Positions 1-10,640 are shown, counted from the first letter of the stretch. The stretch is DNA of 64,000 nucleotides from Apricaphanius iberus (GCA_028564705.1 JAPXFQ010002690.1:712501-776500); one strand, 5' to 3'. Translations and numbers: made by a program. The notes: generated by a model not told the origin, from the sequence alone.

Positions 1-1121
1 TTAGGAGATTTGATTCAGGTGTGTTGTAGCTGGGATAGATTCAAGAGAGTGATGCTTGATGACTGGAGATACAAATACCCTAAACATCCTAAAAGTATCA
101 GTGTTTTCAGTTAAATAATGGTGCTTAGCATCTTGGCCCTAACTGACATAACTGATCTGGTAACTGAAACATTATGATATCAGATTAATGCTTAAAGCCC
201 TCAACCAGTGTTAATCAGTAGTTTTACACATAATTCTGAAATTTGATATGTGTGTATCCTCCAAATTTCTCTGTTGCATCAGTTTTGTTGATGAAATTCC
301 AACTGGACCGTTTTTGTATATGAAACACTTTCATGCAGAATTCAAGGATATGCGTGGTGCCTGCCAGCAGCCCTTTTTGGGGGGAAACATATTTCTTGCA
401 CAAGGCTATAGAAAGACTCACAAAGATTCTACTAAAGTCGTACTATGCTGTATTATGAATTGGAAGACTTAATGGAAAGGGGGTAGAATATAGGAGAAAA
501 ACTGAGAGACGTGCCAGGTAATACCAAGTGCCAAATATTTCCTTTTGATAATGAAACACAAGAGTGGCTAACTGCAAAGACAAATCAGTGAACGAATTGT
601 TCACAAAGTGTAGCTGATAGTATTAAAGAGATAAATTGCCTCCCAGCGTGGTGGCATTGTGGATTCAGAGAAAGTGTGCAGCTGTATATCAGACAACAGT
701 AACTCTGCTTATTCCTGCCAAAGAAATTTCTCAATCCATTTCATGAAAGTCCTATTATCCGTTTGCACTCATCATCATCCTGCAAACTACTGCTAGAACA
801 TATAGTATGCAGTAAAATGCCCATCAGTACGCAGAGCAAGAAAATTGTCTTTTAAATGTCATCCCTCCCAGATAAATTATGGGATTATTCTGTAGCTGCT
901 ATCTTGACATTTTTGAAAAGTTATTTTTATAAATTATTATTATTTCTTCCAGCCCAAGGATTGTAGAACATGCCTGACCAATTCAGATGTCTTTATGTTA
1001 AAACGTATATTTAAAATATTAAACAGGCATATTGACTCTACTACCTCATATTTATATGCAAAGAAGACTTTTGAGAATCAGTTGATTTTTATTTTTATTT
1101 TTTATTTTTCCATAATGATCT

Positions 1122-1190
1122 AGATGGGGAGCCTAAGTCTCCTCCCCTTCTGGTCGGCCCATGGGTCCCCTGGCCGAAAAAATTATGAAT
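1122..1190. repeat. Dispersed repeat fragment, also present at 17841
   Basis: The string TGGGGAGCCTAAGTCTCCTC occurs here and again near 17842, followed in both places by a related CTTCT..TCGGC..CATGG stretch. Two copies 16.7 kb apart in the same orientation indicate an interspersed repeat. The family is not recognised and the outer limits are not visible. Confidence 0.5.
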
Positions 1191-1714
1191 GAAAGTCAAA
1201 AGAGTGATAAAAGTTGTTTTCGGGTCCCTTTGTCTGTGATTTAGGATTTATTTGAATGTAAAAATGTGTAATTAAAATGCCTACCAATCAGAAGTCGCAT
1301 ATATGACATCATTTGGCTAACGCAAGCTTGCACTAGCTATAGCACGTAAAACACTCATCAAGAGCTTGTAAAGCTTCCCCCGCATGCTGGGTCTCACTTG
1401 ACCGACTGCTTCTCGCCCAGCATAGCTGCTACTTTCCACATGGTCAGACTTATAGAGGTTTTCTCCATGTTTAATGCTCACTCCTTTGTTCTGCAGGCTA
1501 CGACCCTCTCCCTCTTCTGGAATTGTAGTCCGCTAAGTGTTTTTACACAAAACCTAAAGTAACTTTTTTTAAGACATTTGTCTTTAATATTTACGTAAAT
1601 CATAACTTTGATCGAGTGAACATTTGAAACGGGATCAGAAAATAAATTTTATCGCTCCATTGACTCTCATTCATTTTTTTCCACAGTAGGGGAACCATGG
1701 AAGTAGAAGGGTGT

Positions 1715-2392
1715 GGGTGTTTCTCAAGGCATCAAGGCGCCTCGCCTACCCCGCCTTGCTTTCGAGGACACTGTCCTTCCTTGGTCAAAGAAAACGGTTT
1801 GGAACAGACTTACCTCACGTGACCAAGGCTGCCAGCTTACGTGTTCTGTTTTTGTCCCGCCCCTCGTAGTAGCATTGTAGCGTAGTAACATTACTTCAAT
1901 CCATGGAACTGGAAATGTATAACAAGCGTTTTACTTTTTTTACATTGTGTATATGTCAGTTAAATCAAATGTGTAAGCGAATTAGTACCTGGTAGCCACT
2001 GAAGCTGTAACTACTAAGCAACTAATCAACCATACATAACTGCTTTGGATCTAAAAAATAATAATAATAAAAAGATTAAATAAACATTTTAGATATAAGC
2101 CCAATGGTTAAAATTAGTTGACTTACATTTTAAATAGAAACTCACCCCCGAAGTAGCTGCTGCCAGCTCCTACCACACTGTATTCTGGGAAATTTTTGAC
2201 CGAGAGAAGGCATCAAGGCACCTCTGATGTATCCTTGGTCAGTTAGCTAAGCGGCTAACAAACGGAGGATATATTCCTCCGTAGCACATGAACATTGGAA
2301 CACGCCTTGGCGGTCCCTGATGACGTATCTCCTAGGCAACCGGGGCGGGACCAAGGCATCGAGTCGAGGTTCCTGGGCATTGAGAAACACCC
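1715..2392. mobile_element. Non-autonomous DNA transposon with 13-bp terminal inverted repeats
   Basis: The left end GGGTGTTTCTCAA (1715-1727) and the right end TTGAGAAACACCC (2380-2392) are exact inverted copies. The trinucleotide TGT immediately flanks both ends (1712-1714 and 2393-2395), fitting a 3-bp target duplication. The motif CCTTGGTC or its complement recurs near both ends, as expected of subterminal transposase-binding motifs. There is no coding capacity. The 3-bp duplication would suit PIF/Harbinger-like or other 3-bp families, but the target is not TWA, so the superfamily is left open. The right end lies only 70 bp before the next exon. Confidence 0.6.
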
Positions 2393-2461
2393 TGTGACTT
2401 AGGCTTCCCATTCAGCATCCAGATGACTCATGTGTTTCCAATGTCTTCTTCTGTTCTGCAG

Positions 2462-2761
2462 TTCCACCGGTAATCTTAAGACTGGCTGAGCCTGAGCAAC
2501 GGCTTGACACCTGCATTGAATTCACAGTTCGTGGTTACCCACACCCCAAACTGCGTTGGTTCCACAAACAAAAGGAAATCCGGGAGAGTGACTATATCCG
2601 AACTGACATGGACTTCTTCCAGGACTACTTAGAAGGCTGTTTGACGTTTCAAAACCCAACCCACATCAATAATGGCAACTACACTTTGGAGGCCAGCAAC
2701 CCTTTGGGAACAGTCACTAAGACAGTGTATGGTCACTTCCTCATGGACCCCAATGAAAATG
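2462..2761 (+). CDS. ntrk3: TrkC receptor exon: second Ig-like (C2) domain
   Basis: This internal exon of 300 bp encodes about 100 residues of the membrane-proximal Ig-like domain of a neurotrophin receptor tyrosine kinase, the main neurotrophin-binding module on the cell surface. It has an acceptor (TTCTGCAG) and a donor (G|GTGAGT), with phase 1 on both sides. Visible hallmarks are the Ig cysteines in DTCIEF and EGCLTF, the core tryptophan in LRWFHK, the motif NPTHINNGNYT with an N-glycosylation sequon (NYT), and NPLGT..GHF near the end. The order PPxxxxLxEPE..CIEFxVRG, then NPTHxNNGNYTL, then NPLGT and GHFL matches TrkC better than TrkB, which has a different stretch after NNGDYTL. Teleosts often carry ntrk3a and ntrk3b; I cannot tell which this is. 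No stop or frameshift is present, so the exon looks functional. Confidence 0.93.
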
Positions 2762-3231
2762 GTGAGTGGAAAACCTTTTTTTCTTTCTCAAAATGTGATT
2801 TTAGCAAACTTCTCATGAGCTTATGAGAAAATTAAGCCAAGGTGGAGCAGAAGTACCGTCAAAAACATTTTCTGATTCCAAATACAGTTACCATGTCCAA
2901 CTTTTGAGGATTGACTTTTCAACTAGGCTTCTCATGAACTCTTAAGTTTTGTACATTTCAAGGTTTATTTTAAGTTCGGAACCCATTGGAGGATTCAATT
3001 TTATATAAAAAATCCCCAAGAGACCATGCAGGTTGTGCAGCTAATTCCTAGCACACTGTTTCACTTAAGTTCAATCAGGCTGGTTGTTCACTTGAAGTTC
3101 ACACTGAGTTCATAGACCAGGAAGAAAGAAGAGCCACAAGTCTTGCAAATTTCTCCCCATGGTCAGTATTCCAGGGTAGAACCTGTCAGTTTATTGATAT
3201 ACCATGACATTTTCTGTCTCTTCTTTTACAG
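2762..3231 (+). other. ntrk3: Short intron between Ig exon and microexon
   Basis: This 470-bp intron has a GTGAGT donor and a TTCTTTTACAG acceptor. I see no repeat or conserved structure in it. Confidence 0.8.
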
Positions 3232-3246
3232 ACTCAGTGGAAATAG
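3232..3246 (+). CDS. ntrk3: 15-nt TrkC microexon in the extracellular linker
   Basis: A 15-bp exon (ACTCAGTGGAAATAG) lies between a pyrimidine-rich acceptor TTCTTTTACAG and a strong donor GTGAGTG. It is phase 1 on both sides: joined to the G that ends the Ig exon it reads D-S-V-E-I and leaves a G for the next exon. The reading frame through 2462-2761, 3232-3246 and 8242-8291 stays open only with these junctions, and skipping it also keeps frame (15 nt). It would add five residues, two of them acidic, to the stalk between the Ig domain and the membrane. Human TrkC has a short acidic stalk segment at the same place, but the sequence is not conserved enough to prove homology. Confidence 0.75.
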   Translation, partial: TQWK

Positions 3247-4138
3247 GTGAGTGTTTCTATTTCTAATGCAACCCTCTGAGGTTCTATTTTTTCTGTCTTT
3301 GCCTTTTCATTTGCTACTCCTTGTCCTGTGTGGGTTTGCAAACACACACTGTTTGACTTGAAAAACACTTTCATGATAGTAACCATGGAAATATTTGTTC
3401 ACTTTGTGCTACTATCCATGAAGTAGTTCTTAGCAATGACCCTTGATCTACATTGCTAAGTAGATTAAATCCTCTTTGTAAAGACTAAACACTGTGTGGG
3501 GGCAACCATTTAGTAAAATAGTTTTTACAGCCAGATGTTATTGTTTTTTTTACTTTCTCCTCTTGTATTTCTACCTGAAGAATTTATTGAACATCTAACT
3601 CAGGGTAGAGACATCTCTTTGGATCATAATGGTGTCCGAATAACAATAGCAAGATGAAGATTCTGGTAACTAATTATTATCATTTGATAAAAGATGATTC
3701 AATTTTTTTATCCAAATTGTTATCATTTGAAATGTAAATTAATTTGTGGGCTGCAGAGTTGAATATTTGGTTGGAGGACCTTGAAAAACTTGATAAGTTC
3801 TCTGCTAATGTCAAAAAGCTTTTGGTGGAAGCAATGTGATGCACTGGGTTGTCTTCCCTCACAAAGGAAAAACATGATTTGTGTTCATTGGTGCCCATTT
3901 CTGGGCAGAAAGACATATTATATATACTTATTAAATGAAATGCAAGTTATTTCAAGTCTTTATAATAATTATTGCTTACAGTTTATGAAAACCGAAAATT
4001 TAAAAAATCTCAGAAGATTAGATTATTACATGAAATCAATAAAACAAGGAAACATTTTAAATTGAGAAATAATTTATAAAGCATGAGGTGATCCTAAATA
4101 TCATGGTAGATGACTGCATTGACACTTTGCATTTAAAT

Positions 4139-4318
4139 TAATAAAGCCCAGTGGACTAACACCAGCAGATGACATGGCTCACCAAATCAACACAGACTTC
4201 ACACTGGACTTCAAGCATCATGGATTGTGTGCCTCTCCATTCTTTTTCCAGACTCTCAAACCTTGGTTTTCAAATGAGATGGAGAATTTGCGTTCGTCAG
4301 CAAATAGTGATATCTCAG
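4139..4318 (+). repeat. Interspersed fish repeat fragment
   Basis: The stretch containing ACACCAGCAGATGACATGGC, then CTTCACACTGGACTTCAAGC and CCAGACTCTCAAACCTTGG, closely resembles an interspersed repeat that I recall from many teleost genomes. This is recognition from memory, not an alignment. It ends directly upstream of the duplicated splice-acceptor segment. Confidence 0.45.
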
Positions 4319-4324
4319 CACCCT

Positions 4325-4381
4325 TCCAGATGACTCATGTGTTTCCAATGTCTTTTTCTGTTCTGCAGTTCCACCGATAAT
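4325..4381 (+). repeat. Duplicated splice-acceptor segment of the Ig exon
   Basis: This 57-bp segment matches 2418-2474 at 55 positions. The copied unit comprises the last 44 bp of the upstream intron, including the pyrimidine tract and TTCTGCAG, plus the first 13 bp of the Ig exon. It sits inside a later intron, 1.9 kb downstream of the original. The copied acceptor AG is at 4367-4368. The two differences are in the polypyrimidine tract (C/T) and the exon start (G/A), so the acceptor signal remains intact. Confidence 0.9.
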
Positions 4382-4470
4382 AGCCTGTTGTGGTGTTTAA
4401 CAGTTCTTCCATGCAATGTCGAAACCCGTGTTTGCTAAAGAAATAAATTGTTAAGTTGCCGATATGTTTT
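4369..4470 (+). other. Possible cryptic terminal exon (TrkC ectodomain truncation)
   Basis: If the duplicated acceptor at 4367-4368 were used from the microexon (phase 1), the frame would continue V-P-P-I-I-A-C-C-G-V and stop at TAA 4398-4400. An AATAAA signal follows at 4442-4447, with T/GT-rich sequence just after it. The product would end before the transmembrane segment and so would be a secreted receptor ectodomain. Nothing here shows that this exon is actually used; the elements are seen, the exon is inference. Confidence 0.25.
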
Positions 4471-6861
4471 GTTTTTTTAAATAGCAATGCTCAAATTCAG
4501 TAAAAAACAGCAAACCAAAGTCAATTCCTGAATAAGCAGTTCAATTTAGTTTTTTATTGTCCCACATGGGATTTGGTGGACAGCAGCAATCAAAGACATT
4601 CAAGGCATAATCCACATGCCAACTGGAAAGAGAACAATATATTCTAAAAGGTTATAGTCTCTTCTGCATGGCTTTGCACTTTTTTACAGCTTATCTGTTC
4701 CAGACAGGGTTGAATGCTGATTACGTTCTGGCCGTTAAAAAAAAAAATAAAAAAAAATAAAACAAGTTGTCATACCAATAGAAAAAATACAAAAGTTAAA
4801 ATAGGCTAAATAAAAGATGTATGAAATCTAAGGGATTAGCAATGTGGATTTAGCAAGTTTATCATAAGGCACAACCCACAAACTCAGCAGTGCTGCTTAA
4901 CCTATAAAGGCATTTTTCTTACAAATTCACTAGAGAAAAGAATTTGACATAACGTAAGTACAATATATTTTGAATATAATTTCAATTTTTGCCATTTTTA
5001 AAGTAAGCACTTTAAATTTAGCAGAGTTTTGTTTTGCTGCTGAGCAAGGCATCGGTTTCAGTGTTGACATTCATTCTCTAGATAGAGTTTAAACAGCATA
5101 AATTGACATTCATTTTAAATGTCTATGATCATGGTGTAATCGTTAATTGAAAAAGTCCTTTCCTTGGTTGGGACAGCATGAATTACGGAAGGTTTGTTGC
5201 TAAACAGAGAAATTCCTGTCATACATAATGCATGCAAATAATCAAGAAATTGACCTCTTAACAATGATCCTAATGGGGTTATGAGCAACCCATGTAGTAA
5301 AGTTGGTAAGCATAAAATCGCCTCTTTTTGCTGTGAAGATAAACTGTAGGCTGCCTTGGTGATTTCTATTGTTGGCAGCCTAAACAATATGGTCCGGTCC
5401 AATCTTTGAACTTCATGGGGTTTTATGTCTACATATATAAGAAGCCATTGTTACCAGTCAGCTGCAGATTATGATTCTGCTGTATGACCAGCGAGGGAGA
5501 CGAATGGACTGTGGGGTCAGCTGGGCAAGGCGGGCTGTGGCCTCCTGTTGGCACACATGCACAAACTCCTACTGGAGAGATTTCAGTGACAGAGGATAGA
5601 CTGCTGACAGGCTGAGTGATGCTGACACCACTGAGCAGAGAGGACCGCAGAGGGAGGAGAGAAGATGGTGACATAGCCGAGAAGGAGGGACTCAGGGCTA
5701 GTTGGGGAAGACACACAAACACACACGTACACACACAATCAGACTGCACACACAGCAGTATTTTGTACTTGTGTGTGCCTGAGCCTGTGGCAGTTATCCA
5801 TTAATTTGCCTGCAATTACTTTCTAAAGTCCTGGCTGTAGGTCCCAGGATGCATCTTTCTTTTTTGTTTTTTTTAAGTTAATTTCCATTTACAATGTAAT
5901 ATCTTTACACTTCAGAAAGTGTTGTTTTTTTTTTTTTTGCCAAAATCTGTTATTAATTTTTACATGTATAAACCGAACTTTGAGAATGGAGGTTGTACAT
6001 TTTATGTTACTTAGTTTTAGTTTTTTCAAATTTTGTTCAAAACCATTTTTGGTTTTTCTTTGTGCTGTTTGTTTGTTGCAGTTTCTGTGTTTGTTTTTTT
6101 GGCCAGCTTTATTTCACCTGATGTGATATTTGGCACGCTAGCATCAGCTTCCCTTTATGCCTCTTGAATAACTATCTAATTCGACAGGAACTCTGCCTTT
6201 AACTCTGCTTTTCGTTTTTCAAGTACATGCATATGTTGCTGCAGTTTTGGCAAAAATGTTCAAATATCTTTGTTGTTCCATGTTGAAAAGCTTGAGTCTG
6301 GGTGCTGGACTATTTTGGTGTGTTTGCATATATGCTTAAACTTTTTAAAAAAAGCACATTTTAACATAGAAATTGGTGGCTTGTCAGCACGTTGTGTGCT
6401 TGCAGGCTTTTGCAGAGCCTTGTAAAAGCACTAAAACCCCTGATCTTATTTTCATTGCCACAGACGTCAGTGTATTTCGCAGAGGTTAAATATGATTTGT
6501 CAACACAAAGTAGTGTAAACTTCACAATTCTGAACTATAGTTTAGAATTTCGAAGTTGACACAAAGACAAAAACATGTTTTTTAAAAACATCTGAAACCA
6601 GTGAGACATTTAAAATGATGCTTGGTGATAAGGCAATACCCTGAGCTCTGACCATTACGCAGATCACAGTTAAGACATGTATCTAAAACCAATATATGAT
6701 TATGTATGAGCCTGGCACTGCATACTTACAAAAACATGGCCCTGCAACTTAACTGACAGACTGGGCAAGCTGAGTATTAGTTTGAGAATGACCAATTGGG
6801 CCATGATACATCCGAAGGAGTTTAAGGGATCACCAGCTCTTGTGTATTTACCCTTTTTACA

Positions 6862-7430
6862 CATAAATAGAATAGAATAGTCATTTTATCATCACAAAAA
6901 GGGGAAATTCAATGACATATAATAGAAGCATTCACAATCACCTGGAAAGGTATAAAAACAGAATTAAGATTAATATATGTACATTAAGGAGACAATTACA
7001 AAAACCAGAGTACAGTCCCGTTATTAAAACATAAAGTGGCATAGTCAGATTAGAATGTGCTGCTGAGTAGAATGATTTAAAAACTAAGTATTTATAGAAT
7101 GTGCATGTGTAGCTACAGTAGGCAAAAAAAAAAAAAAGCAAATGTATTATTTACTAGAAGTTATATGTTATAGTTACAATATAAAGTAAGAACTACAGCT
7201 GTGCAACTAGCAGCTGGAAAAATGTTAATTAAATTAGTCAAACAGTGCAAATTACAGCGGAGATGTAAACATTAATGAGTTTGTTGGGAGCATCACTGGT
7301 TATAGAGTCTAACAGCTGCTGGAGTAAGGCTCTTTAATTACACTCCCTCATGCACCGATCATGCAGCAATCTGTCACCGAAGAAGCTCTGCAGCTCAGCA
7401 GCATGTATTATAGGTTGGATATTTAACATG
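6862..7430. repeat. Probable interspersed fish repeat
   Basis: The block starts with repeated AATAG units (AATAGAATAGAATAG) and continues into text such as TCTAACAGCTGCTGGAGTAAGG and GAAGAAGCTCTGCAGCTCAGCAG. These are phrases I associate with a common teleost interspersed repeat. The orientation and class cannot be fixed from this copy. Confidence 0.4.
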
Positions 7431-8241
7431 AGAATGATAGCAAAATCTAGTTTATCTAGGTTGAAGTTACGACAATAAAAACTGTTCGGTTGCCTGGTTC
7501 ACCTGGATCACTATGCCCAGTGATCAACCTGAACTGTGTCCATTGAGGAATGTATTTTTGAGGAGTTTATCTAACAGCTAACGTTAGCAAAGTTAGCTAA
7601 TGAGATAGCTTACCAATTCAGGAGGAAAGTCTGTGTTTCTGCCTGTGTTTGATGCCGTTGAACGTTTTATGTGGGTCCATCTAAATGATGCTAAAAGCAG
7701 AGGTGTAGTTGAAGTGATATCAAACACTTAAGCCTGAGGTGAAGATTCACCTTTCAGTAGAACAATGTACCTAAACATACGCCCAGAGCTATAATGAATT
7801 GTTTAGATCAAGATTAGATTCAAGCCTCCGTACTGTATAAGCAAAAGGACAGATACAGTATATGCTAATAAAAAGTACAGAAAAATGTTATTTTTATGTT
7901 GAGATGACATTTTAAAATTTGCTTAGACTCAAAAACTTTAGAGCATGTCAAAGCTTCGTAATTTTGGCATTTTAGGATGTGTAAATATTATTTTCATTCA
8001 ATGCTATAACAGATACGGACCCATGGTGAAGCAGTAGAGTTAAACAACTGTATATTGGGAAAAATATTAGTCTGCTGTATTGACTGCTGTTTACGACACA
8101 ATATAACTTGGCAGAGAATTGAATGAATAAAGGAGTGGGCAGCCATCATACATTTTACAATGAAGGAGTAAACCAGAGCCATAAAATGGCCTATTCCCTC
8201 CCTGAGTCTCTGATGCCTTTTCCTGTACTTTTGTGTTGCAG

Positions 8242-8291
8242 GGGAGTCCTCCGAGGGAGACACGGGCCGACCTGAAGAAGATACATTTGGG
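8242..8291 (+). CDS. ntrk3: TrkC exon: extracellular juxtamembrane linker
   Basis: This 50-bp exon has acceptor TGTGTTGCAG and donor GTGAGTTT. It enters in phase 1 and leaves in phase 0. It encodes a Gly/Glu/Ser-rich stalk of 17 residues ending in RPEEDTFG. The PEEDTFG motif is the signature just before the membrane segment of vertebrate TrkC, which confirms the assignment. The segment links the ligand-binding Ig domain to the membrane helix and is a region where Trk receptors vary by alternative splicing. Confidence 0.9.
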
Positions 8292-8749
8292 GTGAGTTTT
8301 CTCTAGAAATATGTAGCTGAAAGAGCCGGTAAAGGCAGGACTTGTGATCTCAGTGGAGAGGCGCTTTAATTTTCCAAAAATACCTTCTAGGTGTTTGTTT
8401 TTTTAACAGAAGCATAAACAATTTATAGTGTACAGGTAAAATTCAAATAAATTGAAAATCATGCAAAGTTTTCAGTAATTCAATTAAAAGGTGAAACTAA
8501 TGTATGATATAGACTCATTACTTGCGAAGCGAGATATATCAAGCCTTTGTGTGTTATAATTTTGATGAACATGCCTTACAGTTTATGAAAACCCCAAAAT
8601 CAAAATTTCAGAAAAATAGAATATTGATAAAAGGGTCAATATTTTAGACTCAAAGTGTCACACGTTAATCAACTAATTATTCCAAAACATATGTGAAGTG
8701 TTCCTGAGCCTCTAAATAGTCTCAGTCTGGTTTAGTATGAATCACAATC

Positions 8750-9877
8750 ATGGGGAAGTTTACTGATCTGACAGTTGTGCAGAAAAACATCACTGACACC
8801 GTCCATAAAAAGGGAAAGCCTCAAAAGGTCATTGCAAAATAAGTTGGATATTCCCAAAGTCCTGTATCAATGCACTGTAGTGGAAGATTTATTTCCAGAT
8901 GAGTTATTTTTAGTGATTAGTAATTATTAGTGAAAGCAGCCAGGTTTTATTCCAGAATGCTGGAGAAACATGGATCTTGTACCTACAATATCTACATTTA
9001 CACGTGCAAAATAGAATTTCACATCTATCCGATTAAACAATGCATTTACATGCGCTACATGTCTGAACAGCATAAATTCTTTTGACAAGCGCAGAACTAT
9101 CAAAAACACTGGGAAGGGCCACAGAAGAAGAAATAATTGTCAGGGAGATTTACATGGAGTGGACTGGAGTGGATCCTGGACATGGCTTTCATAGAGTGTA
9201 TTCCTCTCGTTGAGCTGCTCCTGATCACCTCAGCTTTGTGTCTGGGTGCAGCATTGATCCATACATACAAACATAATGTTCTATGATATTTATTGAGATG
9301 AGAATGACGATAGCTGGAGTGGAGCAATGAAAGCAGAACACCAGACTGACATGAGATGAGCAGGTGGGAAACAGTATGAACCGACAGAATGTTAGAGGAG
9401 GTGAAGGGCTTAAATACACAAAGGGAATAAAGATCAGGTGGTGACTGAGATTGAAGACAAGTGCAGACAATAATGAGGAAGAGAGTGACCAGGACAGAGT
9501 GCCGAGGTTCTGACACAGCTCAGTAGTCCAAAGTCCTCTTTTCTGATAAGTCCTAGAGTTTGGAGGAAGAGGAACACAATCCAAGATACTTGAAGTCTAG
9601 TGGAAAGTTTCCACAGTCTGTGTTGATTAGGGGAGCAATGTCATCTGCTGGTGTTGATCCACTGGGCTTTATTAAGGCCAGAGTCAATACAGCCATTTAC
9701 CAGGACATTTTTGAGCACTTCATGATTCCTTTTGTAGACAAGGTTTATGGAGTTCTGACTTAATTTTCCAGTAGGACTGACCTGAATCCCATAGAGAATC
9801 TATGAGGCATTACCAAGAGAAAGATGAGAGACATGGGAATGAACTATGCAGAAGATTTTAAGGCCGCTATTCAATAA
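8750..9877 (+). pseudogene. Tc1 transposase remnant, interrupted
   Basis: The 5' fragment (8750 to about 8885) encodes the start of a Tc1 transposase DNA-binding domain, with an in-frame stop after QKVIAK. The 3' fragment (about 9516-9877) aligns by eye with the catalytic half: a VLFSD-like stretch, a piece resembling SAAGVDPLGFIKARVN, and a DLNPIENL segment followed by TGA. The second catalytic region (QHD...PAH) is missing. It cannot encode an active enzyme. Confidence 0.75.
8886..9515 (-). mobile_element. Insertion nested in Tc1 copy; LTR-like on minus strand
   Basis: On the minus strand the block begins TGTCAGAACCTCGGCACTCT and contains TATTTAAGCCC, a TATA-like core, and AATAAATATC about 150 bp later. 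This arrangement resembles a solo LTR of a fish retrotransposon. The + strand left part (8905-8960) also matches 17935-17998 in inverted orientation, so more than one repeat may be present. No coding domain, primer-binding site or polypurine tract is visible. Confidence 0.4.
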
Positions 9878-10424
9878 TATATATTCAAATCAATTCAGTA
9901 ATTGATGCAAAAGGACTCCAAACTAAGTTCGAACTACATATGCATGATTCTGCTTTTCAGAGGTCTGACATTTCTCTATTCAGAAATCCTTATTTTGTTG
10001 ATTTCATATAATATTCTAATTTTCCGAGATTGTGAATTTGGGGTTTTAAATCTAAGTCATAATCATCAAAATTATTACATATCTAGCTTTGTATGCAATG
10101 ATTACATTACATCATAATTTAGTTTCACCTTTTAAGTTGAATTACTGAAATAAATGAACTTTTTGCATGGTATTCTCATTATTTGAGTTCCACTTGTGGA
10201 TGTGTATTTCCTGTATTTTTTAAAAAAATCCTCTGTGAACAACCATCAGTTGGTTCATCAAGACCTAAAAAGTGTCTGTGTATCCCACATAAATCTGCCA
10301 CCATGTTATGCATTATTAAACAGGTCCATATTTCTTGTATTTTCTCATATTTTTCACTTCCCAAATGTGCAATGGTAGATAGAGTTAACCTTTAATGGGC
10401 TCTTAATAGACTTATAAATGGCAG

Positions 10425-10640
10425 ACATTTTGACATATGAGAGCAGGAACTGCACAGGTGTAATTAATAACATTCATAATGGCTGCTGTCACTCTTGTGT
10501 GACAGTTCTACTTTCTTGGGTAGACTGCATACCGGTCATTGGCATACTCTGATACCTGATGGAAGTGAGCCGCTGCAAAGTTATTAATTAAACATGTGTT
10601 TCACCTGCTATGACCACTACCCTGCTGAGAAAAATTGCTG
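10425..10640. promoter_or_regulatory. Candidate conserved noncoding block
   Basis: This block is a compositionally balanced island inside AT-rich intron. It has an E-box-like CAGGTG, homeodomain-type TAATTA/ATTAATTAA cores and direct ACACTC/GTGTGACAG motifs, without repeat structure or coding frame. This texture is typical of vertebrate developmental enhancers. Alignment would decide. Confidence 0.3.

Larger units (their letters stand above)
1..2461 (+). other. ntrk3: Intron upstream of the second Ig-domain exon (3' part)
   Basis: This stretch precedes a convincing splice acceptor (pyrimidine-rich tract then TTCTGCAG, AG at 2460-2461). I find no exon of the first Ig domain or of the leucine-rich repeats in it, so the gene starts upstream of the window. 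Positions 1-1090 show nothing recognisable. Positions 1122-1190 share a block with 17841-17880, and 1715-2392 is a transposon-like element, both listed separately. No promoter or CpG-rich start region is visible. Confidence 0.75.
3247..8241 (+). other. ntrk3: Intron between microexon and linker exon
   Basis: This 5-kb intron contains a fish repeat fragment (4139-4318), a 57-bp copy of the Ig exon acceptor region (4325-4381) and a tRNA-free, LINE-like or satellite-like fish repeat (about 6862-7430). Positions 5429-5760 contain low-complexity purine/CA-rich sequence, and 6519-6560 holds an imperfect palindrome. No further exon was recognised. Confidence 0.7.
8431..10199 (+). mobile_element. Decayed Tc1-like transposon with nested insertion
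   Basis: Imperfect terminal inverted repeats bound this copy: left TACAGGTAAAATTCAAATAA (8431 on) and a right end containing TTTGAGTTCCACTTGTG. Both ends share an inner AAAAGGTGAAACT / AGTTTCACCTTTTAA. Between them are two pieces of a Tc1 transposase reading frame. The 5' piece begins at ATG 8750 (MGKFTDLTVVQKNITD), and the 3' piece at about 9516-9877 retains TDLNPIENL-like text. Stops and frameshifts are numerous. About 630 bp of foreign sequence (8886-9515) separates the pieces, so the copy is old and immobile. Confidence 0.8.

Noticed and set aside
248..472. Possible upstream TrkC exon in the first 500 bp
   Set aside because: The frame shows no LRR or Ig motif and no acceptor/donor pair.
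5429..5749. 106-codon minus-strand frame rich in Cys, Ser and Pro
   Set aside because: Low-complexity purine/CA-rich DNA on the + strand; no domain, no splice context.
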